Below are positions 52,108 through 60,176 of a stretch of DNA of 64,000 bases, piece after piece. This DNA comes from Salaquimonas sp041736675 (GTDB lineage Bacteria > Pseudomonadota > Alphaproteobacteria > Rhizobiales > Rhizobiaceae): contig JBGSTD010000002.1 in NCBI GenBank assembly GCA_041736675.1, positions 1-64,000 on the forward strand, written 5' to 3'. Numbering within the stretch: position 1 is the stretch's first letter; the number at the start of each line of letters is the position of its first letter. The notes beneath the pieces are model-generated. The model was not told the DNA's origin, ran no database searches, and saw only the letters and a program-made list of their open reading frames with translations. The position numbers and the translations under genes are program-made.

Positions 52108-53235
52108 ATGCCGGTACTGTCCGCCCTGTTCCACTATCCGGTCAAATCCTTTCCTGCCGTTCCTCTCCTGCGTGTCAAATTGAGCAGAAACGAAGGTCTT
52201 CCCAACGACCGGCGTTACGCCATCACCAATGGCATCACGAACACCCTGAATGGCGATTGGCTGACCTGCCGCTCGTTCTTCATCAATTCCCTCAACGACG
52301 GAATGCTGAAATTTAGCCTCGAAATTGTCGGCGAGACCATCCGCATCACTTCACCCGACGGGATTTCTGTCTCTTTCCAACGCGGCGATGTGCAGAGCCT
52401 TGAACAAGCAAACCGAAGACTGGCTGAAATCATCAAGTCGCTTGCCCCATCGTCACAAGCAGCGGAAATACCGCCATCTGTCATCACCGAACGAAGACAA
52501 TCCGGCGGCGCAATGTCCGGCTATTGGGATTTCACCGACAGCGCCATTTCGATCATGAACCATGCTTCGCTGGCCTCTGTGGCAAGGGCTGCAGGAAGGG
52601 AACTCGACATCCGCCGCCTTCGGGGCAATCTCGTGGTTGAGGGTCTGCAGGCATGGGAGGAGTTTGGCTGGCTTGGAAAACGCCTGAAAATCGGCGGCGC
52701 CGAACTCGAAGTCTTCCGCCCTGCCCAGCGCTGTCCCGCAACATCGGTCAACCCCGTTACAGGTGAGCGCGACGTCAGGGTTCCTGATGCGATGAACAAG
52801 CATTTTGGCCACGCCTTTTGCGGCATGTATGCAAAATGCGTGAAGTCGGGCGAAGTGCAGCCGGGTGACAGAATTGACGTGATCGGCGATGCCTACACGT
52901 CTCCTGAAGAGGCAGCATTGCCATCGGCACCCGATTACAAAATCTGGCCAAAAATGGCAGAGATTATTTCACATCAATCGGGTGAAAGCAGTGCAGATTT
53001 TGCCATCCGCTCGCCGGGTAACTGGCCCCTTCCTGAAGCATTGCCAGGCCAGCGCCTGCGCGTTCATATCGGCCAGGATTTGATCGGCATGGCAAATGTC
53101 ATCGACCATCGTGATCATACCACAGTACTTCATGTGGAGCCGTCAGCAACCGGCGACCCCGCAACAGAATACCTATTGAAACAGACAAAATCCGGTGACC
53201 GTCTGATTGTAACAGGACCATTTGGGCGGGAATAG
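52108..53235 (+). CDS. MOSC-domain protein, YcbX/MARC-like
   Basis: 375 residues. An N-terminal MOSC beta-barrel segment (LFHYPVKSFPAVPLLRVKLS) is followed by a MOSC domain with the conserved cysteine in FRPAQRCPATSVNPVTGERD, the position that ligates molybdenum cofactor in mARC/YcbX enzymes. A C-terminal 100 residues form a third region with IGQDLIGMANVIDHRDHTTV and GDRLIVTGPFG. Such proteins reduce N-hydroxylated compounds. ATG at 52108 with AGGAAAC. Confidence 0.8.
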   Translation: MPVLSALFHYPVKSFPAVPLLRVKLSRNEGLPNDRRYAITNGITNTLNGDWLTCRSFFINSLNDGMLKFSLEIVGETIRITSPDGISVSFQRGDVQSLEQANRRLAEIIKSLAPSSQAAEIPPSVITERRQSGGAMSGYWDFTDSAISIMNHASLASVARAAGRELDIRRLRGNLVVEGLQAWEEFGWLGKRLKIGGAELEVFRPAQRCPATSVNPVTGERDVRVPDAMNKHFGHAFCGMYAKCVKSGEVQPGDRIDVIGDAYTSPEEAALPSAPDYKIWPKMAEIISHQSGESSADFAIRSPGNWPLPEALPGQRLRVHIGQDLIGMANVIDHRDHTTVLHVEPSATGDPATEYLLKQTKSGDRLIVTGPFGRE

Positions 53236-53277
53236 TTTCGGGCACGTTGCAGCGGGGACCAAATAAACAATCAGCGT

Positions 53278-53862
53278 TTATCCAGGGATATCAGGCAACA
53301 CGAAACTGTCGTCTGGCGTATAGGTTTGTATCATTTTTCCTCCGCCGTTTTCTTTAAATTCGGCTATGGAACGAAAAACATAATTGCTATCGCGGTCATA
53401 ATAAATGGTTGTTACCACATCGCTTGGCACCGGATTTGTGGTCACAAAACGATAGCGGTAAACTTCATAGGCGTTTCCGTCAATTTGCTCGGTTCCCAGA
53501 CACACCGGATCGCGCATATCGGCAAGCAAAACCTCCGCCTGAGCTCTTGCTTTTGCCTCCCACTCCGGATCAAACTCCCCGGTCTTGTTCCAGTTTTTGC
53601 CATCCGTGGAGTTATACCGGGTTCCGTCTCGCTGCATGGACCACCAGTTTCCGCCAACAACCTCATGCATGGCATTGGCATAATCCTTGATCCAGCCATT
53701 GGCTTTTTGAACGACGGTTTCCCCGAAAAATGTTTCCATATAAACACGCATGTCTTTGATATCGCCCTTCAGGCGAAAAACAGCGCGAATGTCATCAATG
53801 CATTCGGCATGAACTGGAGTAGCGGCAAGGCACGCCAAGCTGATGAAGAGGATTTTGCGCAT
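53278..53862 (-). CDS. Periplasmic protein, hypothetical
   Basis: 194 residues with an N-terminal signal peptide ending PVHAEC. The mature part has two cysteines (ECIDDIR and DPVCLGTE) and a beta-rich pattern (NAYEVYRYRFVTTNPVPSDV, TTIYYDRDSNYVFRS) that recalls lipoprotein-carrier-like periplasmic folds, but no firm family assignment is made. ATG at 53862. It stands alone between the convergent MOSC gene and a MAPEG gene. Confidence 0.7.
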   Translation of the reverse strand: MRKILFISLACLAATPVHAECIDDIRAVFRLKGDIKDMRVYMETFFGETVVQKANGWIKDYANAMHEVVGGNWWSMQRDGTRYNSTDGKNWNKTGEFDPEWEAKARAQAEVLLADMRDPVCLGTEQIDGNAYEVYRYRFVTTNPVPSDVVTTIYYDRDSNYVFRSIAEFKENGGGKMIQTYTPDDSFVLPDIPG

Positions 53863-54013
53863 TCAGTCTATCCTTCTGATATAAAGTCTGCACGATGTTT
53901 TCACCCCGGCAAACGAAGGCCTCGTTGCAAATTTAACAGGCGAAAATCAAAAACATCAACCGCAAAATGCACCTGCGTAAAACCGCTGACAGCCCTCTAA
54001 ATAAATCCGGAAA

Positions 54014-54403
54014 TCAAGCCGCCATTTGCCAAAGGTTCAGCCCGATGAGGCCAATATAGGCTATGAATGTGAGCACTATTCCGCCAGCCCGGCCAAAGCG
54101 GTTATTGTCGGTAAAGGCGAATGCATAGCCATGCAGCAACCGGCCAACCACAAGCGAGCCGCCGCAAATCCACAATGCCATGGCTGAAGCGCCATTGGCT
54201 TCGGCGAGCCCAAGCAGGATCAGCGCCAGCGGCACATATTCCACAAAGTTGCCCATGCCCCGTATGCGCCGGATCAGCATCGGATCACCACCATCGCCAA
54301 GCGATACCTTGGCAGCCCCACGGCCTTGCATGACCCGTACGGAAAGAACCAAAAACAGGACGGCGAGGATAATTGTAATGATAGTCGTGATGTAAAATGA
54401 CAT
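54014..54403 (-). CDS. MAPEG family membrane protein
   Basis: 129 residues with four transmembrane helices and the MAPEG signature: GGDPMLIRRIRGMGNFVEYV and LVVGRLLHGYAF. MAPEG proteins are glutathione-linked enzymes of detoxification or lipid metabolism. The ATG at 54403 has a GGAGACC site. It lies directly after a glutathione S-transferase gene (about 35 bases), which fits a glutathione-dependent pathway. Confidence 0.82.
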   Translation of the reverse strand: MSFYITTIITIILAVLFLVLSVRVMQGRGAAKVSLGDGGDPMLIRRIRGMGNFVEYVPLALILLGLAEANGASAMALWICGGSLVVGRLLHGYAFAFTDNNRFGRAGGIVLTFIAYIGLIGLNLWQMAA

Positions 54404-54439
54404 GATGGTCTCCAAACCGATTGATAGAAATGACCTTAG

Positions 54440-55102
54440 TTAAAAAAGATGCGCCGGAACAGGTCTGCCTTGCCCTCTTAAAAACGCGACAAGCGGTTCA
54501 ACCGCCTTTCTGACTGCAGGACGGGACGCCGTTCTTGCGCGCCAGTCCCATAATCCTGCCGTATCAACGGACATGGGTGCGCCCATACGCTCGGCGAAAA
54601 CCTGCGCCATGAAAAACGCGATATCTGCATATCCAAAATCCCCCGCCAGAAACGGTCGATCTGCCAATTGCTGATCCATTCTGTCATACCATCCCAAAGC
54701 CGATGAAACTGCCGACTGCGCCTCCGGAGATTCCAGCCTGTCCTGCAATCCCATCAACCGAATGACATGGACAAAAAAGACTTCATCAGATTGAAGTTCA
54801 AGTTTCCTGGCCTCGGCGCGCATGACAGGCTCCGTTGGCCACAAGTGCGGATCAGGGCAGATGTCCTCGAGATATTCGAATATCTGGGTTGAATCGAACA
54901 CTTCGACGTCGCCATGGATCAGCACGGGAACCTGCCCCTTTGGATTTACCCGCAACACTTCGCGATGTTTCGGATCATACTGATGGCTTGGTGTAAACGG
55001 CACCATTACCAGATCAACCGGCAATCCCTTTTCCAGAATGGCAATATGCGCTTTCATGCCAAACATGCTGAGCGGACCGGAATAAAGTGTTATGGGTTGC
55101 AT
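54440..55102 (-). CDS. Glutathione S-transferase
   Basis: 220 residues. A thioredoxin-like N-terminal domain (LYSGPLSMFGMKAHIAILEK, then the cis-proline segment KGQVPVLIHGDVEVFDSTQI with the Glu/Asp-Ser glutathione site) and an all-helical C-terminal domain (FLAGDFGYADIAFFMAQVFA). Conjugates or reduces electrophiles with glutathione. The ATG at 55100-55102 is the second codon of a longer TTG-initiated frame. It is upstream of a MAPEG gene and downstream of ruvB. Confidence 0.87.
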   Translation of the reverse strand: MQPITLYSGPLSMFGMKAHIAILEKGLPVDLVMVPFTPSHQYDPKHREVLRVNPKGQVPVLIHGDVEVFDSTQIFEYLEDICPDPHLWPTEPVMRAEARKLELQSDEVFFVHVIRLMGLQDRLESPEAQSAVSSALGWYDRMDQQLADRPFLAGDFGYADIAFFMAQVFAERMGAPMSVDTAGLWDWRARTASRPAVRKAVEPLVAFLRGQGRPVPAHLF

Positions 55103-55162
55103 CAAATGGTTATCCAGAAATACGTGAATTCAAAAATGGTCAATGTCAGGCAAGTCGGGGCT

Positions 55163-56212
55163 TTAGTCTCCCTCGTCAAACATGCCGAGTTGCGCCGCGG
55201 TCATGCCGGCGGGGGCTGTCAAACCCAAATGTTTCCACGCATTGGCAGTCAATATGCGCCCGCGCGGTGTGCGCTGGATAAATCCCTGCTGGATGAGATA
55301 GGGTTCGATAATGTCTTCAATCGCATCACGCGGTTCGGACAGCGCCGCAGCGATCGTTTCAATACCAACAGGACCGCCGCCAAAATTGCGTGCAATCTGG
55401 TTCAGATAGCGACCGTCGAGTTGGTCAAGGCCGCGCGAATCAACCTCAAGCCGGGTCAGCGCAGCATCGGCGATCTTTGCATCAACGCTGTCAACGCCTG
55501 CCACATCGGCAAAATCACGAACCCTTCTCAGCAGCCTTCCGGCAATACGCGGTGTACCGCGCGAGCGTTTGGCAACTTCCCGAGCGCCATCCTCACTCAT
55601 CGCCAGTTGCATGATCCGCGCGCCGCGATTGACGATCTGTTCCAGTTCCTCGTCGGAATAAAAATTGAGCCGCACGGGAATACCGAAACGGTCGCGCAGC
55701 GGATTGGTCAAAAGCCCGAGCCGTGTCGTCGCTGCCACAAGCGTGAACCTTGCCAGTTCGATTTTGACCGAGCGCGCCGCCGGACCTTCGCCGATGATCA
55801 GGTCAAGTTGAAAATCCTCCATCGCGGGATAGAGAATTTCTTCCACGGCTGGCGACAACCGGTGAATCTCGTCAATGAACAATACATCCCGGTCTTCAAG
55901 ATTGGTAAGCAACGCTGCAAGATCGCCCGCCTTGGCAATGACCGGCCCTGAGGTCGATCGAAAATTCACACCAAGTTCCTTGGCCATGATTTGCGCCAAT
56001 GTTGTTTTGCCAAGCCCGGGCGGGCCGACAAACAAAACATGGTCAAGCGCCTCACCGCGCTTCTTTGCCGCCTCAATAAAGACCTTCAGATTTTCCCGCG
56101 CCTGTTTCTGTCCGGTAAACTCATCCAGCGATTGGGGGCGCAGGGAGGTTTCAAGATCCACTATCGAATCTTCGCCTTTTTTGTTGGCGTCAATGATTCT
56201 GGTATCGCTCAC
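55163..56212 (-). CDS. ruvB: Holliday junction branch migration helicase RuvB
   Basis: 349 residues. Walker A GPPGLGKT (63-70), Walker B DEIH (114-117), sensor motifs and a C-terminal winged-helix domain (DAIEDIIEPYLIQQGFIQRT) are intact. RuvB is the motor that, with RuvA, drives branch migration before RuvC cleavage. The start is a GTG at 56212 overlapping the stop of vapC (GTGA), so its translation is coupled to the toxin gene. Confidence 0.96.
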   Translation of the reverse strand: MSDTRIIDANKKGEDSIVDLETSLRPQSLDEFTGQKQARENLKVFIEAAKKRGEALDHVLFVGPPGLGKTTLAQIMAKELGVNFRSTSGPVIAKAGDLAALLTNLEDRDVLFIDEIHRLSPAVEEILYPAMEDFQLDLIIGEGPAARSVKIELARFTLVAATTRLGLLTNPLRDRFGIPVRLNFYSDEELEQIVNRGARIMQLAMSEDGAREVAKRSRGTPRIAGRLLRRVRDFADVAGVDSVDAKIADAALTRLEVDSRGLDQLDGRYLNQIARNFGGGPVGIETIAAALSEPRDAIEDIIEPYLIQQGFIQRTPRGRILTANAWKHLGLTAPAGMTAAQLGMFDEGD

Positions 56213-56607
56213 GACAGAAGTTCCATTCCTGCCACATCCCGCGCGGCTCGCTGGTCAAGAGTATAGGTGAAATCGCATCCGTTTTCGAGATTGATGGCGG
56301 CAATGACAACATCGCTCCAGCCACCGTTTCTTACAGAAAGTGCCTGCTGCCAATTTCTGAACACTGTCTGTTCAGGAACATGAATTTCAGGCGTTACCAA
56401 AAAGGCGGCCATGGTTGATCTCGCAAGTTCGGGACTGATCCCGGATTTTTTTTCCAGAACCCAGATCGTTTCGGTAACAACCAAAAGGTTCACGCAAAGC
56501 GGATGCTCAACAGATGCTGCTTCGGCAAGTTTCCGCGCCTTGGCAAACTGATCGGCATCATCGCGAAGCAAGAGGCGAACAATGATGTTTGTATCAATCC
56601 CTTTCAC
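56209..56607 (-). CDS. vapC: VapC-type PIN-domain ribonuclease toxin
   Basis: 132 residues. The PIN acidic residues are visible: D5 in GIDTNIIVRLLL, glutamate in VTETIWVLEKK and aspartate in GWSDVVIAAI, with a final TLDQRAARD. VapC toxins cleave tRNA or rRNA. The start chosen is a GTG at 56607 (the protein then begins MKGIDTN, the usual VapC start); an ATG at 56619 is possible. It overlaps the antitoxin gene by 14 bases and ruvB by four. Confidence 0.86.
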   Translation of the reverse strand: MKGIDTNIIVRLLLRDDADQFAKARKLAEAASVEHPLCVNLLVVTETIWVLEKKSGISPELARSTMAAFLVTPEIHVPEQTVFRNWQQALSVRNGGWSDVVIAAINLENGCDFTYTLDQRAARDVAGMELLS

Positions 56608-56857
56608 GGGACCTCGCATCGCGTTCAAGGGCTGCCTGTGGCCAGGCTAACTTCATCTCCTCAATTGACAAGGACTTTCTGTCGGGATCATGCAGAATAC
56701 CTGCAAGATCAAGAACACTTTGCTTCTTGACCATTGTCACCTTCCCATCGTGTATCTCGAAACTGACCAGGTCGCCCGGTTCAATTCCCAACGCCTTGCG
56801 CACTTCCGCAGGAATTGTCGTCTGACCCTTGCTGGTAATTTTTGAATCAATTCCCAT
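56594..56857 (-). CDS. vapB: AbrB/MazE-type antitoxin (VapB)
   Basis: 87 residues. The SpoVT-AbrB DNA-binding swapped-hairpin domain is clear (SKITSKGQTTIPAEVRKALG), followed by an extended C-terminal segment (DPDRKSLSIEEMKLAWPQAA) that would wrap the toxin. It should neutralise VapC and repress its own promoter through the repeated half-sites at 56877-56940. ATG at 56855-56857. Lies between ruvA and vapC. Confidence 0.87.
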   Translation of the reverse strand: MGIDSKITSKGQTTIPAEVRKALGIEPGDLVSFEIHDGKVTMVKKQSVLDLAGILHDPDRKSLSIEEMKLAWPQAALERDARSRERD

Positions 56858-56876
56858 TTTTCTCTATCCTGATAAT

Positions 56877-56940
56877 TCCTTACTTCATCACTATCTCCTT
56901 ACTTTCTATCTGTAGTAAGGAAGATTGTCAAAAGTAAGGA
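56877..56940. promoter_or_regulatory. Operator-like repeats upstream of vapB
   Basis: Four half-sites at regular spacing: TCCTTACTT at 56877-56885 and 56896-56904, and the inverted AGTAAGGA forms at 56914-56922 and 56932-56940, starting 18-19 bases apart. They lie between the ruvA stop and the vapB start and suit binding by the AbrB-type antitoxin and toxin complex. Confidence 0.65.
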
Positions 56941-56942
56941 AA

Positions 56943-57572
56943 TCACCCCGCCAGCTCTTTCAATCCCAATCGTATCAGCTTGGCGCTATCCATGTCCTTT
57001 GCCGCATCTTCACCGGCGTTTTTCAACACCCGCGAAATCGCCGCCGACGCCTGTTGCGAAGAATAGCCCAGGTTAGTCAGTGCCGAAACGGCATCTGCCA
57101 CATGCGAGGGGGCATGACCCGAACCCAGGTCGCTTTGTAGGCCGATTTCAGCCGCTGCCGCACCTGAATAGGCGGGCGCCTTGTCTTTCAACTCGCTGAC
57201 AATGCGCTGGGCGACTTTCGGTCCAACCCCTGGCGCGCGCGAAACCATTGCCTTGTCCTGCAGCGCGATGGCCGAGGCAAGATCACCCGGCGCAAGAGTC
57301 GACTGGATAGCCAGAGCCACTTTTGCCCCTACGCCCTGCACCGATTGCAGCAACTTGAACCAGTCGCGTTCCAATTCGTCACGAAACCCGAACAGACGGA
57401 TCATGTCTTCGCGCACATGGGTCTCAATGACCAGCGTGATCGCCTCCCCAACCGACGGCAGCGAGCCGAGCGTTCGGGATGAACAGTGCGCCACATAGCC
57501 AACACCGTTTACATCAATGACCACATGATCTTCACCAATGGTATCGACAATTCCCCTGAGTTTTCCGATCAT
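56943..57572 (-). CDS. ruvA: Holliday junction DNA helicase subunit RuvA
   Basis: 209 residues: N-terminal OB fold (MIGKLRGIVDTIGEDHVVID), the two helix-hairpin-helix motifs (LLQSVQGVGAKVALAI and SRAPGVGPKVAQRI), and the C-terminal helical domain (ADAVSALTNLGYSSQQA). RuvA recognises Holliday junctions and loads RuvB. The start overlaps the stop of the preceding DUF3445 gene (ATGA). Confidence 0.95.
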   Translation of the reverse strand: MIGKLRGIVDTIGEDHVVIDVNGVGYVAHCSSRTLGSLPSVGEAITLVIETHVREDMIRLFGFRDELERDWFKLLQSVQGVGAKVALAIQSTLAPGDLASAIALQDKAMVSRAPGVGPKVAQRIVSELKDKAPAYSGAAAAEIGLQSDLGSGHAPSHVADAVSALTNLGYSSQQASAAISRVLKNAGEDAAKDMDSAKLIRLGLKELAG

Positions 57573-58456
57573 GCCAATCCCCCGCTTTCCATTTCCCGCA
57601 ATGCCTCTACAAGCTTTTGCCGCTCTTGTGTCAGTCCCTTGTAGGCGAGTTGCCTTTCGTCCAGCCTTTCCAGCAGACCGATAAAACCCCTGCAAATGGA
57701 CGGGCCATCAGGGTAAGTCATGATCCGGCGCAATGGATTGACATAAATCCGGATGGTAAAAAGCAGATCGCCTGATTTTGGCAGTTTGCGCAGGGTCTGG
57801 TGCTCAACCCGAACAAACGCATTGATGCCCAGATTGCCTTTTCTCAAATGTTCGGCCTGGCGGTCATCATGAAACAGCTCATTGTCGGGATAAACTGACC
57901 AGTTGAGCCGCCGCACAGGCTGATCAATCTTCAGATTGTCGAATATCCGGAAAATCATTCCCGCATTTCTGGACCCCGGACCAAAATCGGGTACGCTCTG
58001 ATGGATCCGGTCGAGTGGCTTGGAAAACTTTTCAAGCAACGTCCAGCTTGAGGGAAAATTGAGTGAAGCCGCCGCAAGCCGCCAGCCGTCTGCACCCTTG
58101 CGCATCAGCAACAGATCCTCCTGCACCAATTGCGAGGCTATTTCCAGCGGCGGCAATTCGACATCAAGATCAACAAACTGTTTTCCCGCACGAACGAGAT
58201 TGCCTTCACGCTTGTGGCTGGACGGAAACGCCTGCAAGAGATGAGGCAGCAATATCTCCAGCACTTCGCCTTGCGCGCCTTCAGTACCATCCTCCGCAAC
58301 AAACACCTTGCCGGGATACAGTTGCTTCAAGCGGGCTTTGTCCTCCAGATAAAAATCGAGGTGCTCGTCGACATCAATCCAGTCTTTCAAATCAAGCGGC
58401 TCAAGGCCAATGCGAAACAAAGGGTGCGAGCCATCATAGGGAGTGTGTTTTGTCAT
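57569..58456 (-). CDS. DUF3445 / heme-dependent oxidative N-demethylase-like protein
   Basis: 295 residues. Motifs PLFRIGLEPLDLKDWIDVD near the start, the DLLLMRKGADGWRLAAASLNFPS core, the NAFVRVEHQTLRKLPKSGD middle and FTIRIYVNPLRR near the end match the DUF3445 family, related to the alpha subunit of heme-dependent oxidative N-demethylases. It probably binds heme and acts on a small amine. ATG at 58456 (MTKHTPYDGS). It sits between ruvC and ruvA and overlaps the ruvA start by four bases, so it is co-expressed with recombination genes. Confidence 0.82.
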   Translation of the reverse strand: MTKHTPYDGSHPLFRIGLEPLDLKDWIDVDEHLDFYLEDKARLKQLYPGKVFVAEDGTEGAQGEVLEILLPHLLQAFPSSHKREGNLVRAGKQFVDLDVELPPLEIASQLVQEDLLLMRKGADGWRLAAASLNFPSSWTLLEKFSKPLDRIHQSVPDFGPGSRNAGMIFRIFDNLKIDQPVRRLNWSVYPDNELFHDDRQAEHLRKGNLGINAFVRVEHQTLRKLPKSGDLLFTIRIYVNPLRRIMTYPDGPSICRGFIGLLERLDERQLAYKGLTQERQKLVEALREMESGGLA

Positions 58457-58476
58457 AATCCGATTGACCCAATTTT

Positions 58477-59004
58477 CTACCAAGCGCTGCCAACACTGCG
58501 GGCAACCCTTTTAGCCAGCGCGGCAGCACCGCGATGATGGGCATGACAAATTGCAATGGCAAGGGCATCTGCAGAGTGTTCACTGTCAAATTGGGCTTTT
58601 GGCAACAACAGCCTGACCATGGTCTGAATCTGGTTCTTGTCACCATGCCCGACACCAATTACCGATTTCTTCACCTGGTTGGGAGCGTACTCTGCAACGG
58701 GCAATCCGCCCAATGCCGGAACCAGAAGCGCAATGCCACGCGCCTGGCCCAGTTTCAGCGTTGCCGCCCCGTCCTTGTTGACAAAAGTGTTTTCCACCGC
58801 CGCTTCATGCGGCATGTGTTCACCCATCACCTTTTGCAGACCGTCATGCAGTTCACACAGCCGCGATGCGAGTTCACTTTTGGCGTTCGAGCAAACTGTT
58901 CCGGCAGCCACAAAACGCAATGCATTGCCATGGATATCAATGATACCCCAGCCGGTATTTCGGAGCCCGGGATCAATCCCGATAATTCGAATCGCTTCTG
59001 ACAT
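58477..59004 (-). CDS. ruvC: Holliday junction resolvase RuvC
   Basis: 175 residues. Catalytic residues are in place: D11 in GIDPGLRNTGWG, E71 in AAVENTFVNKDG, and H143/D146 in SEHSADALAIA. RuvC cuts Holliday junctions after branch migration by RuvAB. ATG at 59004. Next comes the DUF3445 gene 21 bases downstream. Confidence 0.96.
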   Translation of the reverse strand: MSEAIRIIGIDPGLRNTGWGIIDIHGNALRFVAAGTVCSNAKSELASRLCELHDGLQKVMGEHMPHEAAVENTFVNKDGAATLKLGQARGIALLVPALGGLPVAEYAPNQVKKSVIGVGHGDKNQIQTMVRLLLPKAQFDSEHSADALAIAICHAHHRGAAALAKRVARSVGSAW

Positions 59005-59211
59005 GTTCCAAGCCTAATTGGTTTTTGCAGAATCTGCAGCATAAATGTGAACAAAGCAGAAACAAAACCCTTGTGATCCACAAAAATGAAGGGCAGAATA
59101 TTTTTCTGCCTTCAGTGAGAGTTTCATTGTCGATTTTGCCACTCGCCGTTCGTCTTGTGTTTGAAGCCCCCTGATGAATGGGGGCCGACAACACCAAAAA
59201 AGGAAAATGTC

Positions 59212-59568
59212 ATGCAATACATGCTTCTCATCTATGGCGCGGAAAATTCGGGGCCAGAACCCGGCACACCAGAATTCGGACCTTACATGCAGGGTTATAT
59301 GGAGTTTACCGAAAAGGTGCGTTCCGAAGGCAAGCTCATTTCCGCAGAGGCTCTGCAGCCTGTCGCGACTGCAACAACACTATCAGTGCGCAATGGAAAA
59401 ACACACACCATGGACGGGCCCTACGCCGAAACCAAGGAACAATTAGGTGGATACTATCTGCTTGATTGTACCAGCCTGGACGAAGCGCTGGATTATGCGG
59501 CGATGATCCCCGATGCAAAGACCGGACATGTGGAAGTTCGTCCGGTCATGGTGTTCGACCAGGAATAA
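59212..59568 (+). CDS. DGPF-domain (YCII-like) protein
   Basis: 118 residues with the family markers MQYMLLIYGAENSG at the start and the DGPYAETKEQLGGYYLL signature. Proteins of this family are typically encoded beside ECF sigma factors of the ECF42 group and are thought to feed signals to them; that association is present here (sigma gene 600 bases downstream). ATG at 59212 with AGGAAAATG. Confidence 0.88.
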   Translation: MQYMLLIYGAENSGPEPGTPEFGPYMQGYMEFTEKVRSEGKLISAEALQPVATATTLSVRNGKTHTMDGPYAETKEQLGGYYLLDCTSLDEALDYAAMIPDAKTGHVEVRPVMVFDQE

Positions 59569-59721
59569 CACAAACCGGTCAGGACGACTCCCACGGGTCA
59601 TCCCGTCTGAAAAGCTTCAGCAATAACGCTCCAGGATTCAAACGCGGATCGACCGGATCGAATCGCGAGCAAAGAACTGTGTTCAAATTTGAACCCACCC
59701 AAACAGAGGAAGGAAACTACA

Positions 59722-60165
59722 ATGCAATCACTGCTTGAAACCCTGCCGCAATTGGCGGCCTACAATCCTGCCCTTGTAGCCCTCACCATCCTGTGCCTTG
59801 CAGTCCTGATACAAAGCTTTCTGGCTGGTATTCTCGGCCTTGCAGGCGGTGAGGAAACACCCGGCCTGCCGCTGAAAGGTAATCATGAAAAATTCAGCTT
59901 CAGAACCATTCGAACTTACGGCAATTCCACGGAAAACCTTCCCGCATTTGCCACCACGCTGATACTGGCGATCATTGCAGGGGTGGGCGCCGCCCTTGTG
60001 AACTGGCTCGCCATTCTCCATGTTGCTTTTCGCATCGTGTATTGGGCAGTATATTACAGGGGCGTTGGCAAGGTCGGCGGAGGAGTGAGAACGATTGTTT
60101 ATGTTCTCGGCCTGATTGCCAATATCCTACTTGCCGCGCTGACAGCCTATGTACTCCTGACCTGA
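59722..60165 (+). CDS. MAPEG family membrane protein
   Basis: 147 residues with four transmembrane helices and the MAPEG motif pattern around FSFRTIRTYGNSTENLPAFA and WLAILHVAFRIVYWAVYYRG. Glutathione-linked membrane enzyme family. It lies between the DGPF gene and the sigma factor gene, 11 bases before the latter, so it is part of that operon. ATG at 59722 with GAGGAAGG. Confidence 0.83.
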   Translation: MQSLLETLPQLAAYNPALVALTILCLAVLIQSFLAGILGLAGGEETPGLPLKGNHEKFSFRTIRTYGNSTENLPAFATTLILAIIAGVGAALVNWLAILHVAFRIVYWAVYYRGVGKVGGGVRTIVYVLGLIANILLAALTAYVLLT

Positions 60166-60176
60166 TAAAGGCAAAA

